From the NCBI RefSeq assembly GCF_013260645.1, contig NZ_CP053921.1:2901289-2965288 (forward strand): 64,000 nucleotides of DNA, read 5' to 3'. Of this stretch, positions 1-8,724 are shown in pieces (the first letter of the stretch is position 1; every line of letters begins with the position of its first letter). Under the pieces are notes generated by a model. It saw only the letters and a list, made by a program, of their open reading frames with translations. It ran no database searches and had not been told where the DNA came from. Origin of the DNA: Erythrobacter mangrovi (GTDB lineage: Bacteria > Pseudomonadota > Alphaproteobacteria > Sphingomonadales > Sphingomonadaceae). Made by a program: the position numbers and the translations under genes.

Positions 1-69
1 TTCTTCTTCGGTCAACTGCTCGTCGAGGTTGAACGGGTCTTCCCAGCCAAAAGGCACCATGCCGGCCAT
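1..69 (-). CDS. Acyl-CoA dehydrogenase, glutaryl-CoA dehydrogenase-like (N-terminus only)
   Basis: Only the first 23 codons lie in the window; the gene runs off the left edge. The visible start is MAGMVPFGWEDPF followed by NLDEQLTEEE. The W-x-DPF...LDEQLTEEE pattern resembles the N-terminus of the glutaryl-CoA dehydrogenase branch of the acyl-CoA dehydrogenases, which oxidise and decarboxylate glutaryl-CoA in lysine and tryptophan breakdown. The ATG at 69 is chosen because a GAGGAG ribosome site lies just upstream (complement of 74-79); a second in-frame ATG at 60 is possible. The family call rests on a short stretch and cannot be firm. Confidence 0.5.
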   Translation of the reverse strand, partial: MAGMVPFGWEDPFNLDEQLTEEE

Positions 70-129
70 GTGGTCTCCTCTGCTACCGGCTGCGCACTGG
101 CAGGCTTGCGCCCGCTCTGCAAGGGGGCG

Positions 130-579
130 TCAGGCGGGCTCTGCCTCGCCCGGAACCAACAGTGTGTAGCGGCTTTCGTCGCACAGGCCAGTGACCCACT
201 CGGGCCCTACCTTCAGCCAGGCGTGGAAGCGCGGCTTGCCATCGGCATCGCGTTCGGCGCCGAGGAACAGCGAGGAGGCGATGCCGCGCCGCTCCAGCAT
301 CCGACGCGCTGCAAGCGCCTGCGGCAGGCAGTTCGGATCGGTCGGGAGATTGCGCGTGGCACGGAGCACTGCCAGCCTCACGCGGCGTACCGGCGCGATC
401 GCATCTGGGTCGAGCGCCACCAGGTCCCCGCCTGCCGCAATCGGCCCGAAGCTCGAACGCCATTTACGTGGAGGCACCAGGCGAACGCGCAGCTGCGCCA
501 CCGCCAGATCGAACAGGGCTTCAAAGGTTGCCCAGCGATCGGCGCCGTCGAGAGCGAGAAAACTTGCCAGCTTGCCCAT
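130..579 (-). CDS. Lasso-peptide B2-like (transglutaminase-fold) protein, orphan
   Basis: A 149-residue protein. Its second half fits the Transglut_core3 / lasso peptide biosynthesis B2 family of papain-like cysteine peptidases. The candidate nucleophile is C84 in NCLPQALAARRML and the candidate base is H119 in RFHAWLKVG; the third catalytic acid is not obvious. In lasso clusters B2 cuts the leader from the precursor and works with a B1 recognition protein and a C cyclase. No asparagine-synthetase-like C protein, B1 or short precursor is visible here, so this is a stand-alone copy. The upstream neighbour encodes a response regulator 44 nt away on the same strand. Family membership is fairly secure; the role is unknown. 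Confidence 0.7.
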   Translation of the reverse strand: MGKLASFLALDGADRWATFEALFDLAVAQLRVRLVPPRKWRSSFGPIAAGGDLVALDPDAIAPVRRVRLAVLRATRNLPTDPNCLPQALAARRMLERRGIASSLFLGAERDADGKPRFHAWLKVGPEWVTGLCDESRYTLLVPGEAEPA

Positions 580-623
580 GCGCGAAGGCTATCACCTTTG
601 CGCCCCGGGCACGATAGTTCGAT

Positions 624-986
624 TCAGGACTGTTGCAGCGCCTGCTGGACCCTGGCGATCACTTCCGCTGGAGGGCAGGGTTTGGAAAGCGCCTGTGCGT
701 GGGGGAAGCGATGGGTCACCTCGGCGGGAGTGAGCTGGCCGGAATGGAAGATGACCGGGACTTCCTCTGCCATCATCTGCTCTGCCAGCGGATAGACGAT
801 CCCGTCGCCAAGCTGAACGTCGAGGATCGCGACGTCGGGCCGATTCTTCTGATAGGCAAGCATGGCCGAGGACACGCTCTCATAGGGCCCTTCGACCTCA
901 AAGCCCGCTTCGGTGATGGTTTGGCACAGGTCCTCACCGATGATCAGCTCGTCTTCGGCAACGAGTACGCGTATCGAATGGCTCAT
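624..986 (-). CDS. Single-domain response regulator (CheY-like receiver)
   Basis: A 120-residue receiver domain with no output domain. The acidic pair is E11-D12 in VLVAEDE, the phospho-acceptor is D56 in VAILDVQLGD, the switch serine is S82 and the conserved lysine is K102 in LSKPCP, so all phosphotransfer residues are present. Such proteins relay phosphate or act by protein contact. No histidine kinase is visible nearby. The ATG at 986 is preferred because GGAGAC lies about eight bases upstream and the receiver starts at once (MSHSIRVLVAEDE); a longer frame extends upstream but adds only arginine-rich, non-conserved sequence. Confidence 0.88.
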   Translation of the reverse strand: MSHSIRVLVAEDELIIGEDLCQTITEAGFEVEGPYESVSSAMLAYQKNRPDVAILDVQLGDGIVYPLAEQMMAEEVPVIFHSGQLTPAEVTHRFPHAQALSKPCPPAEVIARVQQALQQS

Positions 987-1051
987 CCGGCAGTCTCCAA
1001 GAAGTTGCCGACCCCGGGAACCAACCCCGCTCAGCGCGATTGGTTCCTGCG

Positions 1052-1519
1052 CTAATCGAGACGTCCGTATTTGTTTGCGAAGCCGCTTTGATCGCCGGCG
1101 GCGAGGAGCTTTGCCTGACCGACCCAATCGTCGCGCCGGATGCGTCCCTGGAAGCGGCCGAGCTGCGCATCGATGCGGTCGATTTCGCCATCGTCCCACG
1201 CTGCGACCTGCGCGAAGCTGGTCACGCCGAGCTCGCCAAGCAGGGCAGCCAGCTTGGGTCCCAATCCCTTGATCCGCGTGAGATCGTCGCCGCTGGGCGG
1301 TGCAGCCGTGACTGGCTTCGGTTCCTGTTTCGCGGCAGGTGCACTGTCGATCAGCGCCTTGTTCCGCTCGGCGGGCGATGCGCCTTCATCCAGCACGTCC
1401 TTGACCGTGCCGGTCACGCGCGTGCGGCGCGAAGCCTTGAACACGTACCACGCAATTACCAGGCCCAGCGCCAGTGCGATCACCACCGCGGGCCAATAGG
1501 TCTGGAGCAATTCCGTCAT
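1052..1519 (-). CDS. Membrane-anchored helix-hairpin-helix protein
   Basis: A 155-residue protein with one N-terminal membrane helix (about residues 10-27), a linker rich in Ala/Pro/Lys, and a C-terminal helix-hairpin-helix region (about 78-140). The hairpin is LTRIKGLGPKLAALLGELGV, followed by AAWDDGEIDRIDAQLGRFQG. This C-terminal region resembles the module that follows NuoE in some alphaproteobacteria and that occurs alone in small membrane proteins. Its ligand is unknown, although helix-hairpin-helix folds often bind DNA. The start ATG overlaps the stop of the preceding 38-codon gene (1516-1519), so the two are probably translationally coupled. Confidence 0.75.
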   Translation of the reverse strand: MTELLQTYWPAVVIALALGLVIAWYVFKASRRTRVTGTVKDVLDEGASPAERNKALIDSAPAAKQEPKPVTAAPPSGDDLTRIKGLGPKLAALLGELGVTSFAQVAAWDDGEIDRIDAQLGRFQGRIRRDDWVGQAKLLAAGDQSGFANKYGRLD

Positions 1520-1632
1520 TCGCTATCCTCTTGTGTCGTCGTGGCGTCACGGGCCCACAGAGCCCAGCCGATCGCGATTCCCGCGCCATAGGCAGCCAGC
1601 AAGGTCACCACCAGTTCGAACCACACCGGCAT
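1516..1632 (-). CDS. Small membrane protein, 38 aa
   Basis: A short gene starting with MPVWFELVVTLLAAYGAGI and ending TTTQEDSE. It has one hydrophobic helix (about residues 5-26) and a short polar tail. It begins one base after the stop of the OmpA-type gene and its stop overlaps the next start in an ATGA arrangement. This tight packing is the main evidence that it is real. No family is recognised. It probably sits in the inner membrane and belongs to the same operon as the OmpA-like and helix-hairpin-helix proteins. Confidence 0.6.
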   Translation of the reverse strand: MPVWFELVVTLLAAYGAGIAIGWALWARDATTTQEDSE

Positions 1633-1633
1633 C

Positions 1634-2374
1634 TCAGCGCGCTCCCGGCGTGTCGACGGGGGTGGGAACGGGAGGTTCGGTGCGGATCACGGCGAATTCG
1701 ATACGGCGGTTGGCGGGGTCATCGGGGGTGAGCCCTTCCACAGGCTTGGCCGATCCGACGCCGCGTGCACGCAACCCGTCGCGCGGGATGCCGCGCCGGA
1801 CCAGCGCCTCGCGCACCGCACGCGCGCGTTGCATGCTCAACGCGATATTCCCCGGTTCGGCACCCGAACTATCGGTGTGGCCCGTTATCGAGATGATCGC
1901 GCCAAGGCAGGGGCGCAACGAGGCTGCGACTTCGTCGAGCAGCAGCTGGCTGGCCGGAAGCATCCGGCTCGATCCCTCTTCGAAACGGATCGAGCGGCTT
2001 CGCAGGAGTCCGTCGACATCGTCCTGGCAATGGAGCGGTTCGTAGTGGGATTCGGTGTTCGCTGCGCGCACTGTGCCGTCGCTCCAGAATACCCCGCCGA
2101 CGCCGTCCACCGCTGCCACTGCTTTTGCCACGCGCGCGCGGGTCTCCAGGGAAAGCCTACCTCCACCGATCAGCAGCGGGTGGCGCGACGGCGCACCCTC
2201 AGACGTAGTGAAGCGTGCGGTGACTCCGCGCCCCCCGGCCTTGGCAATGGCGGCCTGCGCCTCGTCATCCATGGGCGCAATGAATCCAGCAGCGGTGGAC
2301 AGCGCAAGCGCATAGCCCGAGGCTGCAACCAGCACGGCACCGGCAAGGATGGCAAGGGCGGGGCGGATCCGCAT
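1634..2374 (-). CDS. OmpA-family cell-wall-binding protein
   Basis: A 246-residue protein with a hydrophobic N-terminal segment (about residues 5-30: ILAGAVLVAASGYALAL) acting as signal or anchor, a middle region, and a C-terminal OmpA-like domain (about 115-235). The peptidoglycan-binding signature is ITGHTDSSGAEPGNIALS followed by QRARAVREALVRRGI and NRRIEFAVI. OmpA-like domains bind diaminopimelate in the periplasm. The protein heads a three-gene set with the 38-residue membrane protein and the helix-hairpin-helix protein, with almost no spacing between them. The start at 2374 gives a conventional N-terminus (MRIRPALAIL). Confidence 0.85.
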   Translation of the reverse strand: MRIRPALAILAGAVLVAASGYALALSTAAGFIAPMDDEAQAAIAKAGGRGVTARFTTSEGAPSRHPLLIGGGRLSLETRARVAKAVAAVDGVGGVFWSDGTVRAANTESHYEPLHCQDDVDGLLRSRSIRFEEGSSRMLPASQLLLDEVAASLRPCLGAIISITGHTDSSGAEPGNIALSMQRARAVREALVRRGIPRDGLRARGVGSAKPVEGLTPDDPANRRIEFAVIRTEPPVPTPVDTPGAR

Positions 2375-2416
2375 GCTGCGGCTCTTAGCCGCGCGGCGCC
2401 CCGCCTGCCAAGCGCG

Positions 2417-4144
2417 CTAGTCGAGCGATCCGGCGGTCTTCACCAGTTGCACGAACTCCTGACGCCAGAAGTCGCGCGGATTGCCGGCCAGGCTGGCGAT
2501 CTGGCCGTAGTCGAAACTGGCCAGCATCGGGTCGCCGCGCAGCTTCTGCCCAAAGGCCGCGACCGCACTGGCAAATGCGAAGTCGCCGCCCGGGATAGCA
2601 TTGGTGCGCAGGGCACTGGCGGGCAGGGTGTAGGTGATCAGCGAAGACTTATCGCCATCGGGCAGCTTGTAACGCAGCTTGATGTAGGCCGCCTCCGCCG
2701 CGAGATCGAGCGCGCGGCTGTCGGGCTTGTCTTCATAGCGACGCTGGCTGATCCACCCCTTGGCACCGGCGGGCACGACTTCGTAAATCGCAGTGACCTG
2801 GTGCCCGGCGCCGATGTCGCCCGCGTCGACCGCGTCATTGTCGAAATCCTCTTCACGCAGCGCGCGGTTCTCGTAACCGACCAGGCGATACTGGCTGACT
2901 ACTGCGGGATTGAACTCGACCTGGATCTTCACATCCTTGGCGATGGTGAAAAGGGTGGCGCCCATCTCGTCGCCGAGCACCTTGCGGGCCTCCAGCGCGC
3001 TGTCGATGTAGGCATAGTTGCCGTTCCCGTGATCGGCGACCTGTTCCATCATCGCGTCGTTGAGATTGCCGCGCCCGAAGCCGAGCACGGTCAGCGTGGT
3101 GCCGCTGTCGCGCTTCTGCTCGATCAGTTCGATCAGCCTGTCGCGATCGGAAATGCCGACATTGAAATCACCATCGGTGGCCAGGATCACGCGATTGACG
3201 CCGCCCTCGACGCGGTTTGCTTCGGCCACGCGATAGGCCAGCTCGATCCCGGCCCCGCCTGCGGTCGATCCGCCGGCCTGAAGGTGGTCGAGTACGTCGC
3301 GGATCTTGCGTTCGTCGCTGGTCGGTTCGAGCACCAGTCCGGCTGCGCCCGCGTAGACGACGATCGAGATCTTGTCCTTCGGCGTAAGCTGACCCGCCAG
3401 CTGGCGCATGGCAGTCTTGACCAGCGGCAGCTTGTCCGGGCTGGCCATCGAGCCCGAAACATCGAGCAGGAAGACGAGGTTCGCAGGCGGGCGTTCGCGT
3501 TTCGGCAAGTCGTAGCCAGCCAGCCCGATACGCACTAGCCGCGTTTCGGGATTCCAGGGCGAAACCGCGACGTCGGTGTTCACCGCAAACGGATGGCTAC
3601 GTTCCGTGGGCAGGGCATAATCGTAGCGGAAGTAGTTGATGAACTCCTCCGTTCGCACCGAGCCCTTCGGCGGAACCTGGCCTTCGGAGATGAACCGCCG
3701 CGCATTGGCATAGGCGCCGGTATCGACATCGACCGAGAAGGTCGAAACCGGCTCGTTGGCGACGACCTTGACCGGCGAAACCTCCTTGCCGTCATACTGG
3801 TCGCGATCGGGATAGGTCGGCACGAACACTGGCGGGAAATAGCGATAGGCGTTGTCGGCGCGAGCCGTTGCAGGATCTGTCGGAACCGCCGCCTCCGCTG
3901 TGGCCATCGTCATGGGAGCGGCCGATTGGGCCGAGGGCTGGCGGATACGCTGGCCCGTAACGACCACTGCCTGAGTACCGGCGAGCCCGACCGCTGGTGA
4001 CGGCGGTGGCGGTGGAGGAGGTGCAGCCTCATCATAGGCACCCGCCTTCGCCCCGGTGGCAACAATGTCTTCGCTCTGATTGGATGCACAGCCGGCGATC
4101 AGCGCGGCAAGTGCACAAGCGGTGGCGAGCTTGGCAATTCGCAT
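2417..4144 (-). CDS. VWA-domain lipoprotein, YfbK-like
   Basis: A 575-residue protein with a lipoprotein signal (LAALIAGC, Cys about residue 19), a Pro-rich linker, an N-terminal von Willebrand-associated domain, a VWA domain with an intact metal-ion site (DVSGSM, later TDGDFNVG), and a C-terminal DUF3520-type region ending FVQLVKTAGSLD. This order matches the YfbK family. The cellular role is not established. Residues about 60-75 read VVVTGQRIRQPSA, which looks like the stretch in front of the plug domain of TonB-dependent receptors and is unusual in a VWA protein. The start codon follows a palindromic leader at 4154-4190. Confidence 0.85.
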   Translation of the reverse strand: MRIAKLATACALAALIAGCASNQSEDIVATGAKAGAYDEAAPPPPPPPSPAVGLAGTQAVVVTGQRIRQPSAQSAAPMTMATAEAAVPTDPATARADNAYRYFPPVFVPTYPDRDQYDGKEVSPVKVVANEPVSTFSVDVDTGAYANARRFISEGQVPPKGSVRTEEFINYFRYDYALPTERSHPFAVNTDVAVSPWNPETRLVRIGLAGYDLPKRERPPANLVFLLDVSGSMASPDKLPLVKTAMRQLAGQLTPKDKISIVVYAGAAGLVLEPTSDERKIRDVLDHLQAGGSTAGGAGIELAYRVAEANRVEGGVNRVILATDGDFNVGISDRDRLIELIEQKRDSGTTLTVLGFGRGNLNDAMMEQVADHGNGNYAYIDSALEARKVLGDEMGATLFTIAKDVKIQVEFNPAVVSQYRLVGYENRALREEDFDNDAVDAGDIGAGHQVTAIYEVVPAGAKGWISQRRYEDKPDSRALDLAAEAAYIKLRYKLPDGDKSSLITYTLPASALRTNAIPGGDFAFASAVAAFGQKLRGDPMLASFDYGQIASLAGNPRDFWRQEFVQLVKTAGSLD

Positions 4145-4153
4145 GGCAGTCCT

Positions 4154-4190
4154 CCCCGATATGTCGGTGTTACATAGTTACATATCGGGG
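4154..4190 (-). promoter_or_regulatory. 11-bp inverted repeat in leader of VWA gene
   Basis: Perfect arms CCCCGATATGT (4154-4164) and ACATATCGGGG (4180-4190) are separated by 15 bases that contain repeated TTACATA. The structure lies 10 bases upstream of the VWA start and 43 bases after the stop of the flippase gene. It could be an operator, an mRNA hairpin covering the leader, or the terminator of the upstream unit. It lacks a T-run downstream on the minus strand, which argues against a simple intrinsic terminator. Confidence 0.5.
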
Positions 4191-4232
4191 CGGTGAACGC
4201 CGACTGAACGCTGTGTGCCGATATCGGAAAAG

Positions 4233-5735
4233 TCAGACTTCGGCGGATTCGCCCTTGTCGATATTGCGGCGAAACAGCACCCGGTCCTCTGGCCCGAAGC
4301 CGCGGGTCCAGATGACCCAGCCATAGACCGCGAGGATCGCCGGGACGCCGAATCCCAGCTCGGCCCATTCGGGTAGCTTGGTGACGAGGAAACCGACCAC
4401 GACGGCCGGGGCGACCGCATAGACCAGCGCCCAGCGGAAACTGTTTACGGCATGGCCGAGGATGCGCGAAAGCAGCAGCGCCTTGACCAGGCTGGCTGTA
4501 CCCAAAGCTAGCGCCAGCGCGATCGCCGCGGCGGCGGCCTTGTATGGTTCGCCATATCCGCCGGCAATCATTGCCTTGATCAGCACGACGGTCAGTATGC
4601 CCTGCAGCGCGATTGTCCCGATCGAGATCCATAGGTTCCGCACTCGCGCGACATAGATCAGCACGGCTTCCGAAACGACAGCGGTCGCCGCCACAACTTC
4701 GGCCACCAACAGAAAGGCCAGCGCCCCGGTCCCGCCCACAAACTCGGGTCCAACGAGGCCCATCACGCCTTCTCCCGGCAGACCGAGAGCGAGCGCGATG
4801 CCGGCCTGCATGGCGATGATCCAGAAACCCACCTGTGATACTTGCTTCGCGATAACCTCGTAGTTCTTCGTCTTGAGATTCTTGGTGATGACCGGCCCGA
4901 GGATCGGCTCGAAGCTGGTCTTCAGCTTCTGCGGCAGGCTCGCGACCTGCTGCGCGATATAATAGACGCCGACGGCGGTCGGTGCGGCAAACAGGCCGAG
5001 GATGAAGATATCCAGCCGACGCGTGCCCCATTCGATCGCATCGGCGGTCGCAAGCGGCAGTGCCCGAGCGGTCATCCGTGCCATTTCGCCCGGGTGCGGG
5101 AGCCATTCGCGTGGTGGGCCGTAGCTGCGGAAGAACGACCACAGTCCGGTGGCGAGGCCGGCATAGATCGACGCGAGGTACGATAGCGAAAGCCCCGATT
5201 CCATTGTCGCGGGGAACAGCCAGAAGACACCGGCCATGATTGAAATCGTCCACGGCTCGACCACTGCGCGGGCACGCACGGTGGTGGCGATATCGTACTT
5301 GTATGCTTGCGCGGCGAGCACGATTTCGGTCAGCGCATAGCCGGGGATGGCGATGACGATCAGCCGGTCGAGCTCGGTAAACTGGCCGCTTGGAAAGAGC
5401 GGCGCGGGTACCAGCCACAGCACTGCCGCGGCGGCACCGGCGAATATCAGGGCCAGCAGCATGCCGTCATAGACGAGGTTGGCGGGATGCTTGTCTTCGC
5501 CTTCGGCCAGGCGCTGGGCAAGACCGCGCTTCTCCCCCAAGGCGCATACCAGCGCGACCAGTTCCACCACAACCAGGGCCGACGCGAAGCGCCCCAGCGC
5601 TTCAGGTCCATAGAGCCGACCGGCGATAAACAGGAAGGGCAAGCGCGCGAGAAGGCGCAGCAGGAAGCCGACGAAATTCTGTCGCCCGCCCTTGGCCAGG
5701 GCGGTGAGGTCTTCGTCGGATTGAGTGGAGTTCAT
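4233..5735 (-). CDS. Polysaccharide-type flippase / oligosaccharide exporter (MATE-like MOP superfamily)
   Basis: A 500-residue protein with about twelve to fourteen hydrophobic helices. It resembles Wzx/RfbX-type lipid-linked oligosaccharide flippases, for example FLLRLLARLPFLFIAGRLYGP near the N-terminus and IFILGLFAAPTAVGVYYIA in the middle. Such proteins move undecaprenyl-linked sugars across the inner membrane. The ATG at 5735 ([17 protein letters not shown]) overlaps the gpsA stop by four bases, which indicates translational coupling. The frame stays open far upstream but that part is the shadow of gpsA. No glycosyltransferases are adjacent, so the substrate cannot be inferred. Confidence 0.75.
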   Translation of the reverse strand: MNSTQSDEDLTALAKGGRQNFVGFLLRLLARLPFLFIAGRLYGPEALGRFASALVVVELVALVCALGEKRGLAQRLAEGEDKHPANLVYDGMLLALIFAGAAAAVLWLVPAPLFPSGQFTELDRLIVIAIPGYALTEIVLAAQAYKYDIATTVRARAVVEPWTISIMAGVFWLFPATMESGLSLSYLASIYAGLATGLWSFFRSYGPPREWLPHPGEMARMTARALPLATADAIEWGTRRLDIFILGLFAAPTAVGVYYIAQQVASLPQKLKTSFEPILGPVITKNLKTKNYEVIAKQVSQVGFWIIAMQAGIALALGLPGEGVMGLVGPEFVGGTGALAFLLVAEVVAATAVVSEAVLIYVARVRNLWISIGTIALQGILTVVLIKAMIAGGYGEPYKAAAAAIALALALGTASLVKALLLSRILGHAVNSFRWALVYAVAPAVVVGFLVTKLPEWAELGFGVPAILAVYGWVIWTRGFGPEDRVLFRRNIDKGESAEV

Positions 5736-6724
5736 CCCGCGCTTTCCTGTTCGGCGCGCAGTGGCCTGGCGAGCAGCGAGGAGACGACATTGCGCGGGTC
5801 GCCACCCGCGATCAGGTCGTTGACCGCACCGACGATCGGCATAGCGACGGCGTGGCGCGCGGCGAGTTCGACCAGCACGGGGGCGGTATGCGCGCCCTCG
5901 GCAACGGTGTGCCGGTCGACCATCAGGTCTGCGGCGGACTTGCCTTCGCCCAATGCCTTGCCGAGCGAGAAATTGCGGCTCGACGTCGAAGAACAGGTCA
6001 GCACGAGATCGCCAAGCCCGCACAGGCCGGCCAGCGTTTCCGCCTTGGCGCCCAGCGCTTCGCCGAAGCGCAGCATTTCGGCATAGCCACGTGCGATCAG
6101 GGCTGCACGGGCGTTCTGGCCGAGGCCGAGCCCGTCGACTACCCCGCAAGCGATGGCGAGCACATTCTTGACCGCCCCGCCGATTTCGGCACCGGTCACA
6201 TCGTCGGAATAATAGGGCCGGAAGGCCGGACGCGCGATCACCGGCTTGAGCCGCTCCCACTGGGCCTCGCCACCGCCGCAGGCCAGTGTGACCGCAGTGG
6301 GCAGGCCAACGGCGACCTCATGCGCGAAGGTCGGGCCGGACAGGACCGCAATGGCGCTGCCCGGTGCGGCAGCGCTGGCGACCTCGTTCATCACCCGTCC
6401 GCTGCCGGCCTCGATGCCCTTGGAGCACAACACCAGGTCACGTGGATGCGTAGGCATGGCGCCAAGCACGCTGCCCATATGCTGCGCGGGGGTGACCACC
6501 AGCAGCACATCGAGCGCTGCCACTTCCGCGAGGTCCCCAGTGGCGCGGATCGTGGGTGCAAGACTTGCTGAGGGCAGGAACAGGCTGTTGATGTGGCTCG
6601 TGTTTATCTCGTCGACCAGCTCGGTTTCGCGAGCCCAGATCAACACCTCGCGCCCGTCGCTGGCAAGCATCTGCGCGAGCGCCGTGCCCCAGGCACCGGC
6701 CCCGAGTACACCGACACGGCTCAT
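5732..6724 (-). CDS. gpsA: Glycerol-3-phosphate dehydrogenase [NAD(P)+]
   Basis: A 330-residue cytosolic enzyme that reduces dihydroxyacetone phosphate to sn-glycerol 3-phosphate for phospholipid synthesis. The dinucleotide motif [16 protein letters not shown] is at the very N-terminus, and [11 protein letters not shown] and the catalytic-lysine segment [17 protein letters not shown] are present, followed by the C-terminal [11 protein letters not shown]. The length is normal for the family. The start overlaps the tsaD stop (ATGA) and the stop overlaps the flippase start, so tsaD, gpsA and the flippase form one transcription unit. Confidence 0.96.
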   Translation of the reverse strand: MSRVGVLGAGAWGTALAQMLASDGREVLIWARETELVDEINTSHINSLFLPSASLAPTIRATGDLAEVAALDVLLVVTPAQHMGSVLGAMPTHPRDLVLCSKGIEAGSGRVMNEVASAAAPGSAIAVLSGPTFAHEVAVGLPTAVTLACGGGEAQWERLKPVIARPAFRPYYSDDVTGAEIGGAVKNVLAIACGVVDGLGLGQNARAALIARGYAEMLRFGEALGAKAETLAGLCGLGDLVLTCSSTSSRNFSLGKALGEGKSAADLMVDRHTVAEGAHTAPVLVELAARHAVAMPIVGAVNDLIAGGDPRNVVSSLLARPLRAEQESAG

Positions 6725-7749
6725 GCCTTGACCCCTGCACCGCGTACCGGATCAGCCTCCGGATCGAGCGGCCAGCGGGGACGGGCCGAAATATCGAGCG
6801 GGTCCGATTGACCGAGACGCTCGATCCCCGCCCAGGCGATCATCGCTGCATTGTCGGTACACAGTTTCGGCGGTGGAGCGGCAAAGCGCATGCCGTGATC
6901 GGCCGCCACCTGCTCAAGCGCGGCACGGACATTGGCGTTGGCCGCTACACCCCCTGCAACGACCAGCGTATCGACGTCGTCCATCTCGGCCAGCGCAATC
7001 CGCAGGCGGTCGACCACGCAATCGATCGCCGCCTGCTGGAAGCTCGCGGCGATGTCAGCGACGGCATAGGCGCCGCTTTCGTGCGCACGGAGGACCGCGC
7101 TTTTCAGCCCGGCGAAGGAAAAGTGGGGTTCCCCGCTGCCAACCATGGGGCGCGGCAGGGGCACGGCCTTTGCGTCGCCTTCTCGTGCGGTGCGTTCTAC
7201 GGCGGGGCCGCCCGGGAAACCCAGGCCCAGGATCTTGGCGGTTTTGTCGAAGGCTTCGCCCAAGGCATCGTCGATCGTGGTTGCGAGGCGCTTGTATTGC
7301 CCCACGCCATCGACACGCAGGATTTGGCAGTGTCCACCGGAGACCAGCAAGAGCGCATAGGGGAAGGCGATGCTTGAGTCCGCAAGGCGCGGGCTCAGTG
7401 CGTGACCTTCGAGATGGTTGATCGCGATCAGCGGTTTATCGCCGGCCATGGCGAGCGCCTTGGCGCTGACCAGTCCCACCATCACGCCACCGATCAAGCC
7501 TGGCCCGGCCGTCGCGGCGATCGCGTCGCAGTCCGCCAGCGTCACGCCAGCGTCATCCAGCACCCCTGCGATTATCGGGGCGAGCCGCTCGGCATGCGCG
7601 CGCGCGGCAATTTCCGGCACTACGCCGCCGTAAGGTGCGTGTTCCGCATCCTGCGAGGCGATGCGTTGCGCTACGATCCGGCGATCGGAATCGACCAGCG
7701 CAGCAGCGGTTTCGTCGCAGGAACTTTCTATGCCGAGCACGAGAGCCAT
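6721..7749 (-). CDS. tsaD: tRNA N6-adenosine threonylcarbamoyltransferase
   Basis: The Kae1/TsaD subunit, which makes the t6A37 modification of ANN-decoding tRNAs together with TsaB and TsaE. The 342-residue product starts [15 protein letters not shown], contains metal-ligand histidines H112 and H116 in [10 protein letters not shown], and has the ASKH-fold segments [10 protein letters not shown] and [12 protein letters not shown]. The ATG at 7749 is preferred over one at 7770 because AGGGGAAGCGGG precedes it and the family starts there. It is divergent from hemC with 45 bases between them, a common alphaproteobacterial arrangement. Confidence 0.96.
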   Translation of the reverse strand: MALVLGIESSCDETAAALVDSDRRIVAQRIASQDAEHAPYGGVVPEIAARAHAERLAPIIAGVLDDAGVTLADCDAIAATAGPGLIGGVMVGLVSAKALAMAGDKPLIAINHLEGHALSPRLADSSIAFPYALLLVSGGHCQILRVDGVGQYKRLATTIDDALGEAFDKTAKILGLGFPGGPAVERTAREGDAKAVPLPRPMVGSGEPHFSFAGLKSAVLRAHESGAYAVADIAASFQQAAIDCVVDRLRIALAEMDDVDTLVVAGGVAANANVRAALEQVAADHGMRFAAPPPKLCTDNAAMIAWAGIERLGQSDPLDISARPRWPLDPEADPVRGAGVKA

Positions 7750-7794
7750 CCCGCTTCCCCTTAGCGACATGCGCCGCTAGGGCAAGAAAACGCT

Positions 7795-8724
7795 ATGCCG
7801 ACCTCCCCATTGATCCGCCTCGGAACCCGTCGCTCACCCCTCGCCATGGTACAGGCGCAAGAAGCGCGTGCGCGGCTTTGCGCGGCACATGGCTGGGGCG
7901 AATCGCAGGTCGAACTGGTCCCGGTGGTGGCGAGTGGAGACAAGGTGCTCGACCGGCCATTGGCGGAAATCGGCGGCAAGGCGCTGTGGACGCGCGAACT
8001 CGACCAGTGGCTGGTCGATGGCCGGATCGACATGGCGGTGCATTCCATGAAGGATGTCGAGACGCTGCGTCCTGTGGCGATTGCGATCGGAGCGATCCTG
8101 CCGCGCGCGGACAAGGCCGACCGTCTGCTCGGCGCGGCCTCGCTCGCCGACATACCGCAAGGCGCGAAGGTGGGGACCAGCGCACCGCGCCGGGCCGCGC
8201 AATTGCTCAACCTTCGGCCCGATGTCGAAGTGGTCGGGATCCGCGGCAATGTCGCGACGCGCATGGCCAAGCTCGATGCGGGCGAGGCCGATGCGACATT
8301 CCTCGCGTCGGCGGGTCTCGATCGCTTGGGAGAGGATGCGGTGGGTGTGCGGCTCGACCCCGAGCTTTGGTTGCCCGCTCCGGCGCAGGCTGCGATCGGG
8401 ATCGAATGCCGCAGCGACGATACGCGTGTGCTCGACCTGCTCGCCGCCATCGATCACGCGCCGAGCCGCGCGGAAGTAATGGCCGAACGCCGCCTGCTTG
8501 AAGGGCTCGGCGGAGGCTGCAGCAGTCCGATTGCCGCGTTGAGCGAGACTTCGGGCGGGGAGATCCATTTGCGAGCGGCGATCTTCAGCGCCGATGGCGC
8601 AGTTCGCGTGGTGGACGAGGTCCGCTTCGAAACTGGTGATGACGCGGCGCCGCTTGCGCTGGCCTCGCGCCTGCTCGCCGCCGCGCCGCCCGAAGTGCGC
8701 AAGCTGTTCGAAGGACCGGCGTGA
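7795..8724 (+). CDS. hemC: Hydroxymethylbilane synthase (porphobilinogen deaminase)
   Basis: A 309-residue cytosolic enzyme that links four porphobilinogens into hydroxymethylbilane in haem synthesis. Family motifs are LIRLGTRRSPLAMVQA at the N-terminus, AVHSMKDVETLRP, GTSAPRRAAQLL, and GLGGGCSSPIA, in which C242 carries the dipyrromethane cofactor. The length matches the family. The stop overlaps the GTG start of hemD. The ribosome site is weak (GGCAAG), possibly because the tsaD/hemC divergent promoter leaves a short leader. Confidence 0.97.
   Translation: MPTSPLIRLGTRRSPLAMVQAQEARARLCAAHGWGESQVELVPVVASGDKVLDRPLAEIGGKALWTRELDQWLVDGRIDMAVHSMKDVETLRPVAIAIGAILPRADKADRLLGAASLADIPQGAKVGTSAPRRAAQLLNLRPDVEVVGIRGNVATRMAKLDAGEADATFLASAGLDRLGEDAVGVRLDPELWLPAPAQAAIGIECRSDDTRVLDLLAAIDHAPSRAEVMAERRLLEGLGGGCSSPIAALSETSGGEIHLRAAIFSADGAVRVVDEVRFETGDDAAPLALASRLLAAAPPEVRKLFEGPA

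Noticed and set aside
1829..3538. Long plus-strand open frame opposite the OmpA-like and VWA genes
   Set aside because: It is antisense to two well-supported genes, has no recognisable domain, and arises from the GC-rich codon bias.
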